From: Candidatus Limnocylindrales bacterium
GTDB taxonomy: Bacteria > Moduliflexota > Moduliflexia > Moduliflexales > JAUQPW01
Direction of reading: 5' to 3'
Assembly (NCBI GenBank): GCA_035559535.1
Contig: DATMBG010000002.1
Span: 44,451-108,450 of the forward strand
DNA length: 64,000 nucleotides
Under the pieces are notes generated by a model that worked only from the letters and a program-made list of their open reading frames with translations, made no database searches and had not been told where the DNA came from. This document shows, piece by piece, positions 24,861 to 36,781 of the stretch (positions are counted from its first letter, which is position 1; each line of letters begins with the position of its first letter). Made by a program: the position numbers and the translations under genes.

Positions 24861-25152
24861 AATTTACCTTTAATTTTTACAGGGATAAGGTGGAAAAGAT
24901 CTTAGAGACCTTTTCTCCTTATTCCTGTCATATCTGACGGTTTATATTAAGAATGTCAGACCATCCACTGGCTTTGAAGTCTTCAGGAGAAGATTTTGAG
25001 ATCCTCAACTTTAAGTAGATAATCTTAGCAGGCAGGAGGCCTGCACTCTCAAAAGGATTCCGATCCTCGACTTTAAGTAAATAACTCTCCTTTATAAATT
25101 AGTCGTTTGAATGAAAAAGTTATTACAACGACGGGTGCTGTCATCTATCTAT

Positions 25153-27258
<2,106 letters not shown>

Positions 27259-27499
27259 GTTTTTTACCTCCTGACTTAGAGTTCCAGAATTTCCCAAGAA
27301 CTCTGTTAATAAGATCACCTCCATGATTAAGATGAACCATGACCCTCTTCGATGGTCCTCTTTTCCTTCCACCCTAAATCCCTCCTCCTAACAGATAAAA
27401 ATTACCCTTGCGAATTTAGTGTAACTTCAATTAATTTGAAAGGCAATATTTTTAAAAACTTTAATGATCTGTTTAAATTTAAATAGGTTGTATATCATC

Positions 27500-27946
27500 A
27501 TGGGAAAAAAGAATGTTCATGGAACACGAGAAAACCTGGGATTTTTATTGGCGAGAGCTTCCCAGCGATGGAATGAGTTGTTATACGAAGGTTTTTGTCG
27601 GGCTAACTATCCCGATGTACGCCCCGCTTATGGTTCTATTTTGATTCTACTTTTTGAAGAAAATGGCTTACAGATGGGGGAACTTGCAAGGCGAGCCCGA
27701 CTTAGTAAACAAACCATGACGACCCTCATAAAGGCCATGGAACAAAAAGGACTTGTCATACGTAGGCGAGACCCGGAAGATGCCCGAGCCTTTCGTATTT
27801 ACCTGACGGCTCGTAGCCGCCGTTTTAAGGCTGTAGCCGAAGAGGTTTTAAACGAGCTGGATGAGCAGGTAAAAGCTCGACTGACTCCGGAACAGGTATC
27901 CATATTAAGGAATTCTCTCAAAGCACTCCTGAACCTCTCCCGCTAA
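27500..27946 (+). CDS. MarR family transcriptional regulator
   Basis: A 148-residue winged-helix protein: MGELARRARLSKQTMTTLIKAMEQKG is the recognition helix region and RRRDPEDARAFRIYLTARSR the wing, both typical of MarR. Dimerising helices lie at both ends. Such proteins usually repress a divergent gene and release DNA on binding a small ligand. Here the divergent neighbour is the DUF255 gene, about 240 bases away. The start is either this ATG or a TTG a few codons upstream; the ribosome-binding site is weak. Confidence 0.88.
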   Translation: MGKKNVHGTRENLGFLLARASQRWNELLYEGFCRANYPDVRPAYGSILILLFEENGLQMGELARRARLSKQTMTTLIKAMEQKGLVIRRRDPEDARAFRIYLTARSRRFKAVAEEVLNELDEQVKARLTPEQVSILRNSLKALLNLSR

Positions 27947-28166
27947 CCTGCCCAACTTAGAAACTGTTCAGGTTGACTTGTTGAATTCTCCAAAGGTTGT
28001 AACACCTGATTTATCCCTTAAAATCATTCCCATAATCCTCAACAAATTAGTCTTATATAGAACCATCTCACAGGGAATGGCTCTATTAGGAATCCTGAAA
28101 ATCCAGGGTCTTAAAGCGTGAAGGTTCGTTTTTATTTCTTCTGGTAGGAAGGCTTTCAGGTTCAAC

Positions 28167-28889
28167 TCAATGGGATGGCTTCCACTGTCGGGCATCCAGA
28201 GACTGGCCGGTAACTTCTTTAGCTTCTGGGGAAGCCAGATAAACAAAAACCTCCGTAATATCTTCAGGCTTTGGTAAGGTAGTCGGATCTTCTTCTGGAT
28301 AAGCCAGGGCGCGCATTCGGGTAGCGGCTTTTCCGGGATTTACAGAATTCACCCGGATTCCATAGGCTCTGACCTCTTCGGCCAGAACCTTTGTTAAATA
28401 CTCAACGGCGACTTTGGAGATCGCATAAGGACCCCAGTGGGTAGCGACCCGATGAACCACACCGGAAGAGAGATTGATGATACTCCCGGTACGCTGTTTC
28501 ATCATAATGGGGAGAACTTCCCGACAGCAGAGAAAGGTTCCTTTGAGGTTTACATCCAATGTGAGATTCCAGTCCTGGGTTGAGACTTCTACCAGAGGAA
28601 CTCGCGGAGTCAAGACCCCTGCATTATTGATCAACGTATCGATCCGTCCAAAGGTTTCCATCGATTTTTGCATCATCTCCCGAACTTCCTCTTCCCGAGA
28701 AACATCGACTTTAAGAGGAAGGGCCTTCCGACCCTGTTGTTGAACTTCCGAGGCGGTTGCCAGGATTTCAGATTCGGTTCGGGCTACCAAAATTACATGA
28801 CTTCCTTCTCTGGCAAAGGCTAAAGCCAGGGCTTTTCCAATCCCCCGGCCTCCCCCGGTTATAAGGGTAATCTGATCTTTTAACCTCAT
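28167..28889 (-). CDS. short-chain dehydrogenase/reductase
   Basis: A 240-residue classical SDR: TGGGRGIGKALA, NNAGV, active Ser in INLSSGV, and YAISK. After NPGKAATRMRA it continues to VTGQSLDA, where most relatives end with a GG motif. The start at 28889 has GGAGGGGGG seven bases before it and overlaps the stop of the AlkA-like gene by four bases (ATGA), so the two are translationally coupled. Substrate unknown; coupling to a repair glycosylase has no obvious meaning. Confidence 0.85.
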   Translation of the reverse strand: MRLKDQITLITGGGRGIGKALALAFAREGSHVILVARTESEILATASEVQQQGRKALPLKVDVSREEEVREMMQKSMETFGRIDTLINNAGVLTPRVPLVEVSTQDWNLTLDVNLKGTFLCCREVLPIMMKQRTGSIINLSSGVVHRVATHWGPYAISKVAVEYLTKVLAEEVRAYGIRVNSVNPGKAATRMRALAYPEEDPTTLPKPEDITEVFVYLASPEAKEVTGQSLDARQWKPSH

Positions 28890-29515
28890 ATTTGACCCCC
28901 CTCCGGACCCTCCAGGCTTTTCCATAAATAAAGCGTGGCCACAGTTCGATAAGGCCTCCAGGGTTCGGCCAGGTTCCGAATAACATGAGCCCGTGGAAGT
29001 TCCTCGAGTTGATAGGCCTTCTGAATGGCTTTCCGCAATCCCAAATCATCCACAGGAAGTACATCCAGTCGACCCAGACTGAAAATAAGAAACATCTCAG
29101 CAGTCCATCGACCAATTCCTTTGACCTGAATTAAATTTTGGATGATCTCTTCATCGGACATTTGACGCCACTTCTCCAGGGAAAGAGTTCCATCCTTAAA
29201 TTTAAGGGCCAGATCTTTCAGGTAGACAGTTTTCTGTCTGGATAAACCTGCAGAGCGGAGTTGTTCATCTGGGGTATTGAGGATATCTTCAGGTGCCAGA
29301 CCACGACCATCATAAAGTTCTAACAGGCGATTAAAGATGGCCCTGGCGGCTTTGCCACTGATCTGTTGCCAGATAATGGCTTTTGCCAAAGATAAAAAAT
29401 AAGGACCTTGAAGTGAGAAAGTAAATCTCCCTACCTGTTCGATAATCCGGCTGAGAATCGGATCATTTTTCTTTAAGGCCGCCACAGCACCTCTTAGAGA
29501 AATTCTTCGGACCAT
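28886..29515 (-). CDS. DNA-3-methyladenine glycosylase II (AlkA-like, HhH-GPD)
   Basis: About 209 residues, near the size of single-domain AlkA relatives and shorter than the 282-residue E. coli enzyme, which has an extra N-terminal domain. The helix-hairpin-helix LIQVKGIGRWTAEMFLIF is followed by catalytic Asp in LPVDDLG. It removes alkylated purines from DNA in base excision repair. The ATG at 29515 is preferred; a TTG at 29566 would add 17 Lys/Phe-rich residues. No Fe-S cysteines are present, as expected for AlkA rather than MutY/Nth. Confidence 0.9.
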   Translation of the reverse strand: MVRRISLRGAVAALKKNDPILSRIIEQVGRFTFSLQGPYFLSLAKAIIWQQISGKAARAIFNRLLELYDGRGLAPEDILNTPDEQLRSAGLSRQKTVYLKDLALKFKDGTLSLEKWRQMSDEEIIQNLIQVKGIGRWTAEMFLIFSLGRLDVLPVDDLGLRKAIQKAYQLEELPRAHVIRNLAEPWRPYRTVATLYLWKSLEGPEGGQI

Positions 29516-29651
29516 AGCTACTTTACCCTTCACATAAAAAAAATACTTTTCTTTATCTTTAGACAAGATATTTTATTTATTAACATCGCAAAAAATTCAA
29601 ATTCAGTAAAACCCAATCCAGAAGAACAGATAAGAGAGAGGAGGAAATAAC

Positions 29652-30689
29652 ATGAAAAAAATGCCCCTATTATCCCTAATCATCCTATTTTCTATGGTGT
29701 TTGTTCCATCAAAAGCCGAAGCTTTAAAACTTGTGACTTACTCCTTTGAGGGAGAAATGCGGATAGGAGCTCTTCTGGATGATAATAAAGTGGTGGATCT
29801 TAACCGGGCTTATCAAGCGCTTTTGCAACAGCGGGGAGATCCCAGGCCTGAAGCTATGGCGGTGGCTGTTGTTCCATCGACTATGCTGGAATTTCTCCAG
29901 GGGGGCGAGAGATCCCTGGAGGCTGCCAGGGAAGCGCTGGCATTTGTCCAAAAGGAATCTACTTCAAAGCTAAAAGCAGAAGGCATTCTTCGGGATCTGG
30001 CGTCGGTAAAACTAGAGGCCCCCATTCCCAGACCATCCAAAATTACCAATTTGGGTCTTAACTATCGGGACCATGCCGCCGAGACAGGACAAGAAGTTCC
30101 TAAGGTTCCTTTACTCTTCGGAGTATATCCCAGTGCGGTCATCGGACCTGGGGATGCCATCGTTATTCCCATGGGGAGTGAAGAACCTGATTATGAAGCC
30201 GAGCTTGGAGTAGTAATCGGTAAACGGGGTAAACATATTCCTCCCGAAAAAGCTATGGATTACATTGCCGGTTACCTCATTGTCAACGATGTCTCAGCTC
30301 GAGATTGGCAGCGACGGACCAGCCAGTTCCTGATCGGTAAAACTCCCGATACCTTTAAACCCATGGGACCTTATCTGGTAACTAAAGATGAAATCCCCAA
30401 TCCCCATAATTTAACCATTAAGCTATGGGTTAACGACGAGCTACGTCAGAATTCCAATACCGGGCAACAGGTTTTTAAGATCTGGGATGTAATCGCTTAC
30501 ATTTCAAATATCTGGACCTTAGAACCTGGGGACATAATTTCCACCGGTACTCCGGCAGGAGTTGGACAGGCCCGTAAGCCCCCTGTTTTCTTGAAACCTG
30601 GAGATCGCGTGCGAATAGAAATCTCCGGTCTGGGTCTATTGGAAAATCCGGTAGTGGCGGAAAAACAAGTTGTAGAAGAAGGAGGCTAA
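29652..30689 (+). CDS. exported fumarylacetoacetate hydrolase (FAH) family protein
   Basis: A 345-residue FAH-fold protein. It has [10 protein letters not shown], the metal-binding [29 protein letters not shown] and the C-terminal STGTPAGVG, so the catalytic core seems intact. The family hydrolyses or decarboxylates 1,3-diketo acids. Unusually, residues 1-24 form a signal peptide (Lys-Lys then a hydrophobic core, cleavage near AEA). The ATG follows GAGGAGG at ideal spacing, so the signal is not an annotation error. It lies 10 bases upstream of the S9 peptidase gene; the two probably form an operon. Confidence 0.85.
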   Translation: MKKMPLLSLIILFSMVFVPSKAEALKLVTYSFEGEMRIGALLDDNKVVDLNRAYQALLQQRGDPRPEAMAVAVVPSTMLEFLQGGERSLEAAREALAFVQKESTSKLKAEGILRDLASVKLEAPIPRPSKITNLGLNYRDHAAETGQEVPKVPLLFGVYPSAVIGPGDAIVIPMGSEEPDYEAELGVVIGKRGKHIPPEKAMDYIAGYLIVNDVSARDWQRRTSQFLIGKTPDTFKPMGPYLVTKDEIPNPHNLTIKLWVNDELRQNSNTGQQVFKIWDVIAYISNIWTLEPGDIISTGTPAGVGQARKPPVFLKPGDRVRIEISGLGLLENPVVAEKQVVEEGG

Positions 30690-30699
30690 ACACCGTAAA

Positions 30700-32631
30700 A
30701 TGGCTCATCCCCAAATAGCACCTTATGGTTCCTGGAAATCGCCCATCACTGCAGATCTGGTTGCCTCTGGAGCCCTGCGACTAGAGCAGATCGTTCTGGA
30801 TGGGGAAGATATTTACTGGATTGAAACACGTCCGACCGAAGGGGGACGGAATGCTATTGTGAAATATACCCCGGAGGGGCAGATGAGGGAAGTAATTCCT
30901 CCCCCATTCAATGCTCGCACGCGGGTCCATGAATATGGGGGCGGTTCTTTTGGGGTCAGAGGGGGAACCCTTTATTTTTCAAACTTCACAGATCAACGGG
31001 TTTATCACCAAACTCCCGGTTCAACGCCGCAGCCGCTCACCCCTGACACAAATTTTTACTATGCCGATGGGGTTATCGACCCTTACCGGAAACGGATGAT
31101 CTGTGTACGAGAAGATCATACGGTAGCCGGCGGTGAACCCATAACCACTCTGGTAAGTCTGGATCTGGAGAAAGGGGGGCCCGGTGAAGTACTGATTTCC
31201 GGAAATGATTTTTATGCCTCCCCTCGCCTCAGTCCCGATGGATCTCGTCTGGCCTGGCTCACCTGGAATCATCCGAATATGCCATGGGATGGAACTGAAT
31301 TATGGGTCGGTGAGATGAGAGAGGAGGGTTCGCTGGGCCGGACCCAGTGGGTAGCCGGAGGTATTGAAGAATCCATTTTTCAACCCGAATGGTCTCCAGA
31401 TGGCCTCTTATACTTTGTCTCTGACCGAACCGGTTGGTGGAACCTCTACCGCTGGCGGGATGGAAATATCGAACCCCTGTATGAAAAGGAAACTGAGTTT
31501 GGAAGACCCCAATGGGTTTTTGGACTATCCACTTATGCCTTTGAGTCCTCCCACCGCATAATCTGTACCTATACGCAACACGGGATCTGGTACCTGGCAA
31601 CCCTGGACCTGGAAACCTGTCGACTGAATCCTTTAGAAATTCCTTATACAGAAATAGCCAGTCTACGAGCAGTACCGGGTAAGGCAATATTTATCGCCGG
31701 GTCCCCCACCGAACCGGCATCAATAGTCCAGCTTGAGATAGCTACTAAACAGATCCAGGTGTTACGCCGTTCCAGTAATATTGAAATAGATTCCGATTAT
31801 TTATCCATTCCTCAACCCATAGAGTTCCCAACGGAGCAGGGGCAGACGGCCCATGCCTTCTTCTATGCACCTAAAAATCGAGATTTCAGAGCTCCAGCCG
31901 ATGAACGACCTCCCCTGCTCGTTAAGAGCCACGGAGGCCCAACCGCGGCTACCTCCACGACCCTCAATCTGGGTATTCAATACTGGACCAGTCGAGGAAT
32001 TGCCGTCCTGGATGTGAACTATGGAGGCAGTACCGGATATGGACGGGCTTATCGGCAACGGCTCAACGGCCAATGGGGTATTGTGGATGTGGATGATTGC
32101 GTGAATGGAGCCCGTTATTTGGTGGAACGCGGTGAAGTCGATGGAAATCGTCTGGCCATCGACGGGGGAAGTGCAGGAGGGTACACCACGCTGTGCGCGT
32201 TGACCTTCCGGAACCTTTTCAAAGCCGGTGCTAGCTATTATGGCGTTAGTGATTTAGAGGCTTTGGCGAAGGAGACTCACAAGTTCGAAGCCCATTATCT
32301 GGACAGCTTGATAGGCCCTTACCCGGAGCAACGAAATCTCTATCGGGAGCGCTCCCCCATTCACTTTACCGACCGTCTTTCCTGCCCCATTATTTTCTTC
32401 CAGGGGCTCGAGGACAAAGTAGTTCCTCCCAACCAGACCGAGAGGATGTTCGAAGCTATACGCACAAAAGGATTACCGGTAGCTTATCTCCCCTTCCCGG
32501 GTGAACAACATGGCTTCCGTCGTGGGGAGAATATTAAACGGGCTTTGGAGGCCGAGCTTTACTTTTATTCCAAGATTTTTGGGTTTACCCTCGCGGATCC
32601 TATTGAACCGGTGTTAATTGAAAATCTTTAA
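30700..32631 (+). CDS. S9 family prolyl oligopeptidase/acylaminoacyl-peptidase
   Basis: A 643-residue serine peptidase. Residues about 1-370 form a beta-propeller (repeats such as [16 protein letters not shown] and [14 protein letters not shown]), which screens substrates by size. The alpha/beta-hydrolase domain has the nucleophile in DGGSAGGYT, Asp in GLEDKVVPP and His in GEQHGF. No signal peptide, so cytoplasmic; it trims small peptides. It is the second gene after the exported FAH-family gene, with GGAGG lying just outside the optimal distance. Confidence 0.92.
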   Translation: MAHPQIAPYGSWKSPITADLVASGALRLEQIVLDGEDIYWIETRPTEGGRNAIVKYTPEGQMREVIPPPFNARTRVHEYGGGSFGVRGGTLYFSNFTDQRVYHQTPGSTPQPLTPDTNFYYADGVIDPYRKRMICVREDHTVAGGEPITTLVSLDLEKGGPGEVLISGNDFYASPRLSPDGSRLAWLTWNHPNMPWDGTELWVGEMREEGSLGRTQWVAGGIEESIFQPEWSPDGLLYFVSDRTGWWNLYRWRDGNIEPLYEKETEFGRPQWVFGLSTYAFESSHRIICTYTQHGIWYLATLDLETCRLNPLEIPYTEIASLRAVPGKAIFIAGSPTEPASIVQLEIATKQIQVLRRSSNIEIDSDYLSIPQPIEFPTEQGQTAHAFFYAPKNRDFRAPADERPPLLVKSHGGPTAATSTTLNLGIQYWTSRGIAVLDVNYGGSTGYGRAYRQRLNGQWGIVDVDDCVNGARYLVERGEVDGNRLAIDGGSAGGYTTLCALTFRNLFKAGASYYGVSDLEALAKETHKFEAHYLDSLIGPYPEQRNLYRERSPIHFTDRLSCPIIFFQGLEDKVVPPNQTERMFEAIRTKGLPVAYLPFPGEQHGFRRGENIKRALEAELYFYSKIFGFTLADPIEPVLIENL

Positions 32632-32697
32632 AAAGGGGCCTATCCTTACTCCCTCCCGTATAAAATCCGCCCTTTTCTAAATCCACCGAAAAAGGTA

Positions 32698-33504
32698 TTA
32701 TTCCAACTTACCAAAACGACGTCGATATTCCTCAAGTAATTGTTCTGCTCGTTCAGCCCGTTGCTTTTCCTGTTCAGCTCGCTGCCTTTCTTGTTCAGCT
32801 CGCTGCTTTTCCTGTTCAGCTCGCTGCCTTTCTTGTTCAGCTCGCTGCCTTTCCTGTTCAGCCCGTTGCTTTTCCTGTTGAGCCAGTTCCCAAGGGGTTG
32901 GTACCACACTCCCATCTTCCTTTATCCAACGCAACCATCCCCCTCGTATACCCAAATAGAGTCCCGTTGTCGGGGAATAGATTTTTCCTTCCTCATCCGG
33001 TTCCACTTTTTCATATCGTGTACCGTGCAAATGATACCCATAAAACTCTTGAGAGAACGGATCGTAAAGATAATACTCTCCTGTCCGAAACACTCGCTCG
33101 TACAAGGTTTTCTTCTCCCCTTTATCCTCCTGCCTCGTAGTATCAGACAGTAGTTCTATGATTACATCGGGAAAGCGCATTCCCTCCTGCCACACTACCC
33201 AGCTCTTCCGCTCTCGGTCTTCTACATCCAGTACTAAGAAAAAATCGGGTCCTCTAAACTTCCTTTTACTTTGTGGGTCATAATGTAAAAACATATTCCC
33301 CCCCACATAGTAATTTTTTCGATCTGACCAATGTACCTTGAGGGATTCAATCAAAATGTTCATCTGATCTCGATGCCGTGCGGTTTCCATGGGTTCTCCA
33401 TCATCATAGGGCAAGTCATCCTCTGTGGGAAGGGATTTAATACTTTCGAGGATTTCTGGCTCAGTGATGGGTTCCGTAAGGGAAGATAGATCTGGAAAGC
33501 TCAT
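32698..33504 (-). CDS. Uma2 family (DUF820) putative endonuclease with heptad-repeat tail
   Basis: A 268-residue protein. The PD-(D/E)XK-like core shows GPDFFLVLDVEDRERKSW and RFPDVIIELLSDTT with Asp/Glu positions expected for Uma2 proteins, a family abundant in cyanobacteria and some other lineages and not functionally defined. Residues 209-250 are six near-identical heptads (Q/E-Q-E-K/R-Q-R-A), then RAEQLLEEYRRRFGKLE: a long charged coiled coil. AGGAG precedes the ATG. Uma2 genes often spread horizontally; only one copy is here. Confidence 0.85.
   Translation of the reverse strand: MSFPDLSSLTEPITEPEILESIKSLPTEDDLPYDDGEPMETARHRDQMNILIESLKVHWSDRKNYYVGGNMFLHYDPQSKRKFRGPDFFLVLDVEDRERKSWVVWQEGMRFPDVIIELLSDTTRQEDKGEKKTLYERVFRTGEYYLYDPFSQEFYGYHLHGTRYEKVEPDEEGKIYSPTTGLYLGIRGGWLRWIKEDGSVVPTPWELAQQEKQRAEQERQRAEQERQRAEQEKQRAEQERQRAEQEKQRAERAEQLLEEYRRRFGKLE
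32755..32880 (-). repeat. six 21-bp tandem repeats in the Uma2 gene
   Basis: Six consecutive 21-bp units each encode one EQ(E)(K/R)QRA heptad. The near-identical units make this stretch prone to copy-number change by slippage. Confidence 0.85.
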
Positions 33505-33726
33505 ACCATTCTCCTGGAAGTTAAAGGTTCAAAAAGGACTAACTCTTTCAACCAAATTTTAATTTTATTTTAATTTTAACCTGGATTAAGATTGGATTCA
33601 AGAAAAAATTACTCCTCAACAAGGGGTCCTCTTTTTACCTTCCCGGGGGACTACTCATGGCTGCCAACAATTAAATTTGCCAGATCGACGGGAATGGCTT
33701 ACCCTTATAAGGGAGGTGATACCAGC

Positions 33727-35511
33727 GTGTCGGATCACAAAATACTTCGCTGCACCCGGGACTTTATAGAACTTCTTAAAAAAGAAAACCAACTATGGAT
33801 TCTGGAAGATGAGGTGGACCCCCATCTGGAGTTGGCCCAGATCCAGCGTGAGGTTTGTCGAAGAAAAGGACCTGCGGTGCTCTATACCCGGGTTAAAGGA
33901 ACCCCTTTTCCCGTTGTAACCAATCTATATGGTTCTGCTCAACGATTGGAATTGGCCTTTGGGGAACGGCCCTTTCGATTTATTCAAAGGCTGGCCGAGA
34001 TGATTCACCAATTGATGCCACCTACGGCCAAGAAACTATGGGCTACACGAAATGTGTGGGGGCAGGTTTTGAGAATCGGTCTGAAAAACCGCCGACGAGG
34101 AGCCGTTTTTGAGAATTCTATCCAACCGGTGGATTTGATGCAACTCCCTCAGATTAAAAGCTGGCCCGAGGATGGAGGGGCTTTTATTACTCTGCCGCTG
34201 GTTTATACCGAAAGTCCTTCCACTGGAAAAAGTAATCTGGGGATGTATCGGATGCAAATGTTTGACGCGACCCATGCAGGTATGCATATTCAAATCCATC
34301 GTGGGGGTGGATTTCACTATCATGAAGCGGAAACCTCCGGTAATCCCCTGCCGGTTAATGTCTTCATAGGGGGACCCCCTGCCATGACCCTTGCGGCCAT
34401 AGCCCCCTTACCGGAAGATATTCCCGAATTGCTCTTTGCTTCTTTATTAATGGGACAGAAATTGGAAGTAGGCAGACCGGATAAAGCCTTCGGGCGTATT
34501 GTCTGGGACAGTGACTTTTGCCTGCAAGGATGGATCCCCCCTGGGAAAAGACGACCTGAAGGACCTTTCGGCGATCACTATGGTTACTATTCCCTTTGCC
34601 ATGAGTATCCTTACATGGAAATTAAATCGATCCATTATCGAAAGGGAGCCATTTATCCCGCTACCGTAGTCGGCAGACCTCCCCAGGAAGATCACTACAT
34701 TGCAGAGTTTTTACAAGAACTTTTAGCTCCACTTTTTCCCTTAGTAATGCCCGGTGTGATGAAGGTTTGGGCTTATGAAGAGTCCGGGGTTCATTCTCTG
34801 GCCGGAGCAGTAGTCAAGAACCGCTACTATAAAGAGGCCTTTACCAGTGCCTTGCGAATCCTGGGGGAAGGTCAATTGTCCCTGACCAAATTTTTGCTGG
34901 TTACCGATCAAAATGTGGATCCCAAGAACTTTAAAGAATTCTTCACCCGGATCCTCGAAAGGGCCGATTTTCGACAAGATCTTTTTATTCTTTCCAACAT
35001 ATCTCAGGATACTTTGGATTATACAGGACCCAGGATTAATGAAGGAAGTAAAGCTATTTTATTGGGGCTTGGAGAAAAAAAACGGACTCTGCCAACCCAG
35101 TGGCGAGGGACCTTTAAAAGTCCACAATTCACCCATGCCGAATATTTCTGCCCCGGAGTCCTTTGTGTAACCGGAACCTCATTTAAACACCGCCCCGATC
35201 TGGCTCTTGATTTGGTTCAAGAGCCTGCCATTCAAGACTTTGCGATGGTTTTTCTATTAGACGATGCCCGGGCAGCCGTCCGATCTCCAGAAGACTTCAT
35301 CTGGCATGTATTCACACGCTTTGAGCCAGCCGCAGATATTTACGGACGGAAAGTGGAAGTACGATTTCATCTGGGTATAGAAGGACCTGTGGTCGTTGAT
35401 TGTCGACTCAAACCCTGGTATCCTAAAGTCTTAGAAGAAGACCCTGAAGTAGCCAGGCGGGTTCAACAAAAGTGGGGAGCCACTCTGGATACCCTATGCA
35501 AACAAGGGTAA
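33727..35511 (+). CDS. UbiD family decarboxylase
   Basis: About 594 residues. The core contains NLYGSAQRLELAFG, the region YRMQMFDATHAGMHIQIHRGGG, and GPFGDHYGYYS, all diagnostic of prenylated-FMN-dependent UbiD enzymes, which reversibly decarboxylate aromatic or alpha,beta-unsaturated acids. The cofactor-making UbiX is not in the window. I chose a GTG start because GGGAGGTGAT lies eight bases upstream; a longer reading from 33592 adds 45 residues without family features. Substrate is open: the length fits the general UbiD group rather than only ubiquinone synthesis. Confidence 0.88.
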   Translation: MSDHKILRCTRDFIELLKKENQLWILEDEVDPHLELAQIQREVCRRKGPAVLYTRVKGTPFPVVTNLYGSAQRLELAFGERPFRFIQRLAEMIHQLMPPTAKKLWATRNVWGQVLRIGLKNRRRGAVFENSIQPVDLMQLPQIKSWPEDGGAFITLPLVYTESPSTGKSNLGMYRMQMFDATHAGMHIQIHRGGGFHYHEAETSGNPLPVNVFIGGPPAMTLAAIAPLPEDIPELLFASLLMGQKLEVGRPDKAFGRIVWDSDFCLQGWIPPGKRRPEGPFGDHYGYYSLCHEYPYMEIKSIHYRKGAIYPATVVGRPPQEDHYIAEFLQELLAPLFPLVMPGVMKVWAYEESGVHSLAGAVVKNRYYKEAFTSALRILGEGQLSLTKFLLVTDQNVDPKNFKEFFTRILERADFRQDLFILSNISQDTLDYTGPRINEGSKAILLGLGEKKRTLPTQWRGTFKSPQFTHAEYFCPGVLCVTGTSFKHRPDLALDLVQEPAIQDFAMVFLLDDARAAVRSPEDFIWHVFTRFEPAADIYGRKVEVRFHLGIEGPVVVDCRLKPWYPKVLEEDPEVARRVQQKWGATLDTLCKQG

Positions 35512-35710
35512 CTCAGGAGTTTTAAGAACTCTACCAGGGGTCATTCCCTATTCCCCATTCGACTGAAGCCTGTCGGGGGATAAATTCCTTGAAACCCAGG
35601 ACCCGGGCCATCCTCCGACAAACTCCAGACGGGCCGGGTAAAGAAACCCATTTTCCCGATTAATTTAAAAGGGTTACTTTCGGAAATATCCCCTATGACC
35701 TCGGCTCATT

Positions 35711-36271
35711 TTATCGTACACCCCCCGTGGAGGCACCACCCGTTGGGCTCTCACTTCCAGACGTACTGCCGGTTGCACCACTTATACCGGGTCCGGTTCT
35801 GTTCAACAGGCTACCCGATGTAGAGGTATTCCCCGGGGTAATCCCACCGGTTGTGGTTCCACTCTTTGGACTTGTCGTACCACTCTGTGTAACTGGACCG
35901 GTTGCAGTACCCGCCGTCGGAAAATGGCTTGTTCCACCTGATGCAGGATTACCTGGAGTTGTACTCTCCGGGGTCATAGAAGGAGTACCTCCGGTTATCC
36001 CGGTTCCTGTACCGGTTGGATTACCGGAACTGGCATTACCCGGGCCGGTTACCTTCCCGCCCGGATTATCGGTTGGGGTTGTAGCGATACCAGAACCTGG
36101 CGTACTATCCGGGGTATTACCTGCCCCTCCGACAATAGTCCCCCCAATAATGCCCGGTCGATTACCCCGTGTAACTACCCCGACGCTTTCCGTGTCTCTT
36201 TTATTTTCATGTACACATCCTGTAATTACCAGGAAGACCAGACTGACTATCCCTAATTCCCTCGTAAACAT
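35711..36271 (-). CDS. low-complexity Gly/Thr/Ser/Pro-rich lipoprotein
   Basis: About 186 residues. The N-terminus is a signal peptide with lipobox VITGC, and the rest is almost wholly Gly, Thr, Ser, Pro and Asn, with repeating GNPTGTGTG-like phrases. It resembles surface-exposed, disordered linker proteins. GGAATGGAG precedes the ATG. The opposite strand also has a long open frame (35727-36323, Pro/Val/Leu-rich), a consequence of base composition; the lipobox and ribosome-binding site favour the minus strand. Function unknown. Confidence 0.65.
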   Translation of the reverse strand: MFTRELGIVSLVFLVITGCVHENKRDTESVGVVTRGNRPGIIGGTIVGGAGNTPDSTPGSGIATTPTDNPGGKVTGPGNASSGNPTGTGTGITGGTPSMTPESTTPGNPASGGTSHFPTAGTATGPVTQSGTTSPKSGTTTGGITPGNTSTSGSLLNRTGPGISGATGSTSGSESPTGGASTGGVR

Positions 36272-36781
36272 ACTCCATTCCTTCCTTAAAGGGTTAAACA
36301 AATTTAAACTTACCTTAAACTAAATATAACTTATTTAAGTCTTGTTTTACAGTTTTAAATTATTTACTACCTTTTATTCATCGAAAGCCGGATTCATGAA
36401 AATCTGTTTATCCTTTTGGATGCTTTTCGATATTACTACCTTGTAAAGTTAAATTTGAATAACCGTTCTGCCCTCACCCCCGGCCCCTCTCCCGAAGCTT
36501 GGGGAGAGGGGAGTTGGAGATGAAAGCCACATTATAAGGTCAAAATTAAGGTAATCGGGTATGAAATGGAAGGAACTTGCGGCTTCCTTTCGTTTGTTCC
36601 TGAACCGGAAAAATTCTCTTTTTAAAAAAAGGATTTGACGAAGCGAGAAGAATCGGTTTTTATAAGATAACTCCGGAGGGAGGAACTTTCACCTTTAAAG
36701 GCCCTAGAAGGGAGTTAAGTTTGCTTTAAATCTCCGGATCGGCGAACTTATCCCATGGTGTGGGAATTAAAGGAGGGCAAA
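36272..36781. other. intergenic region with REP-like hairpin
   Basis: A divergent spacer between the lipoprotein and DUF3500 genes, AT-rich at both ends. It contains one REP-like element at 36484-36511 and no gene that I can support. Confidence 0.5.
36484..36511. repeat. REP-like hairpin, relative of 12722-12763
   Basis: CCCCTCTCCC pairs with GGGAGAGGGG around GAAGCTTG. It shares the CTCTCCCGAAGCTT core and a following GAGTTGG with the palindrome next to leuA. Confidence 0.75.

Noticed and set aside
27968-28246. 92-residue minus-strand frame overlapping the SDR 3' end
   Set aside because: It overlaps a well-supported gene in another frame and lacks start signals.
32740-33153. Leu/Phe/Ser-rich plus-strand frame opposite the Uma2 gene
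   Set aside because: It is the antisense reading of the heptad repeats.
35727-36323. Plus-strand Pro/Val-rich 198-residue frame
   Set aside because: No signal, no ribosome-binding site; the minus-strand frame has a lipobox and good start context.
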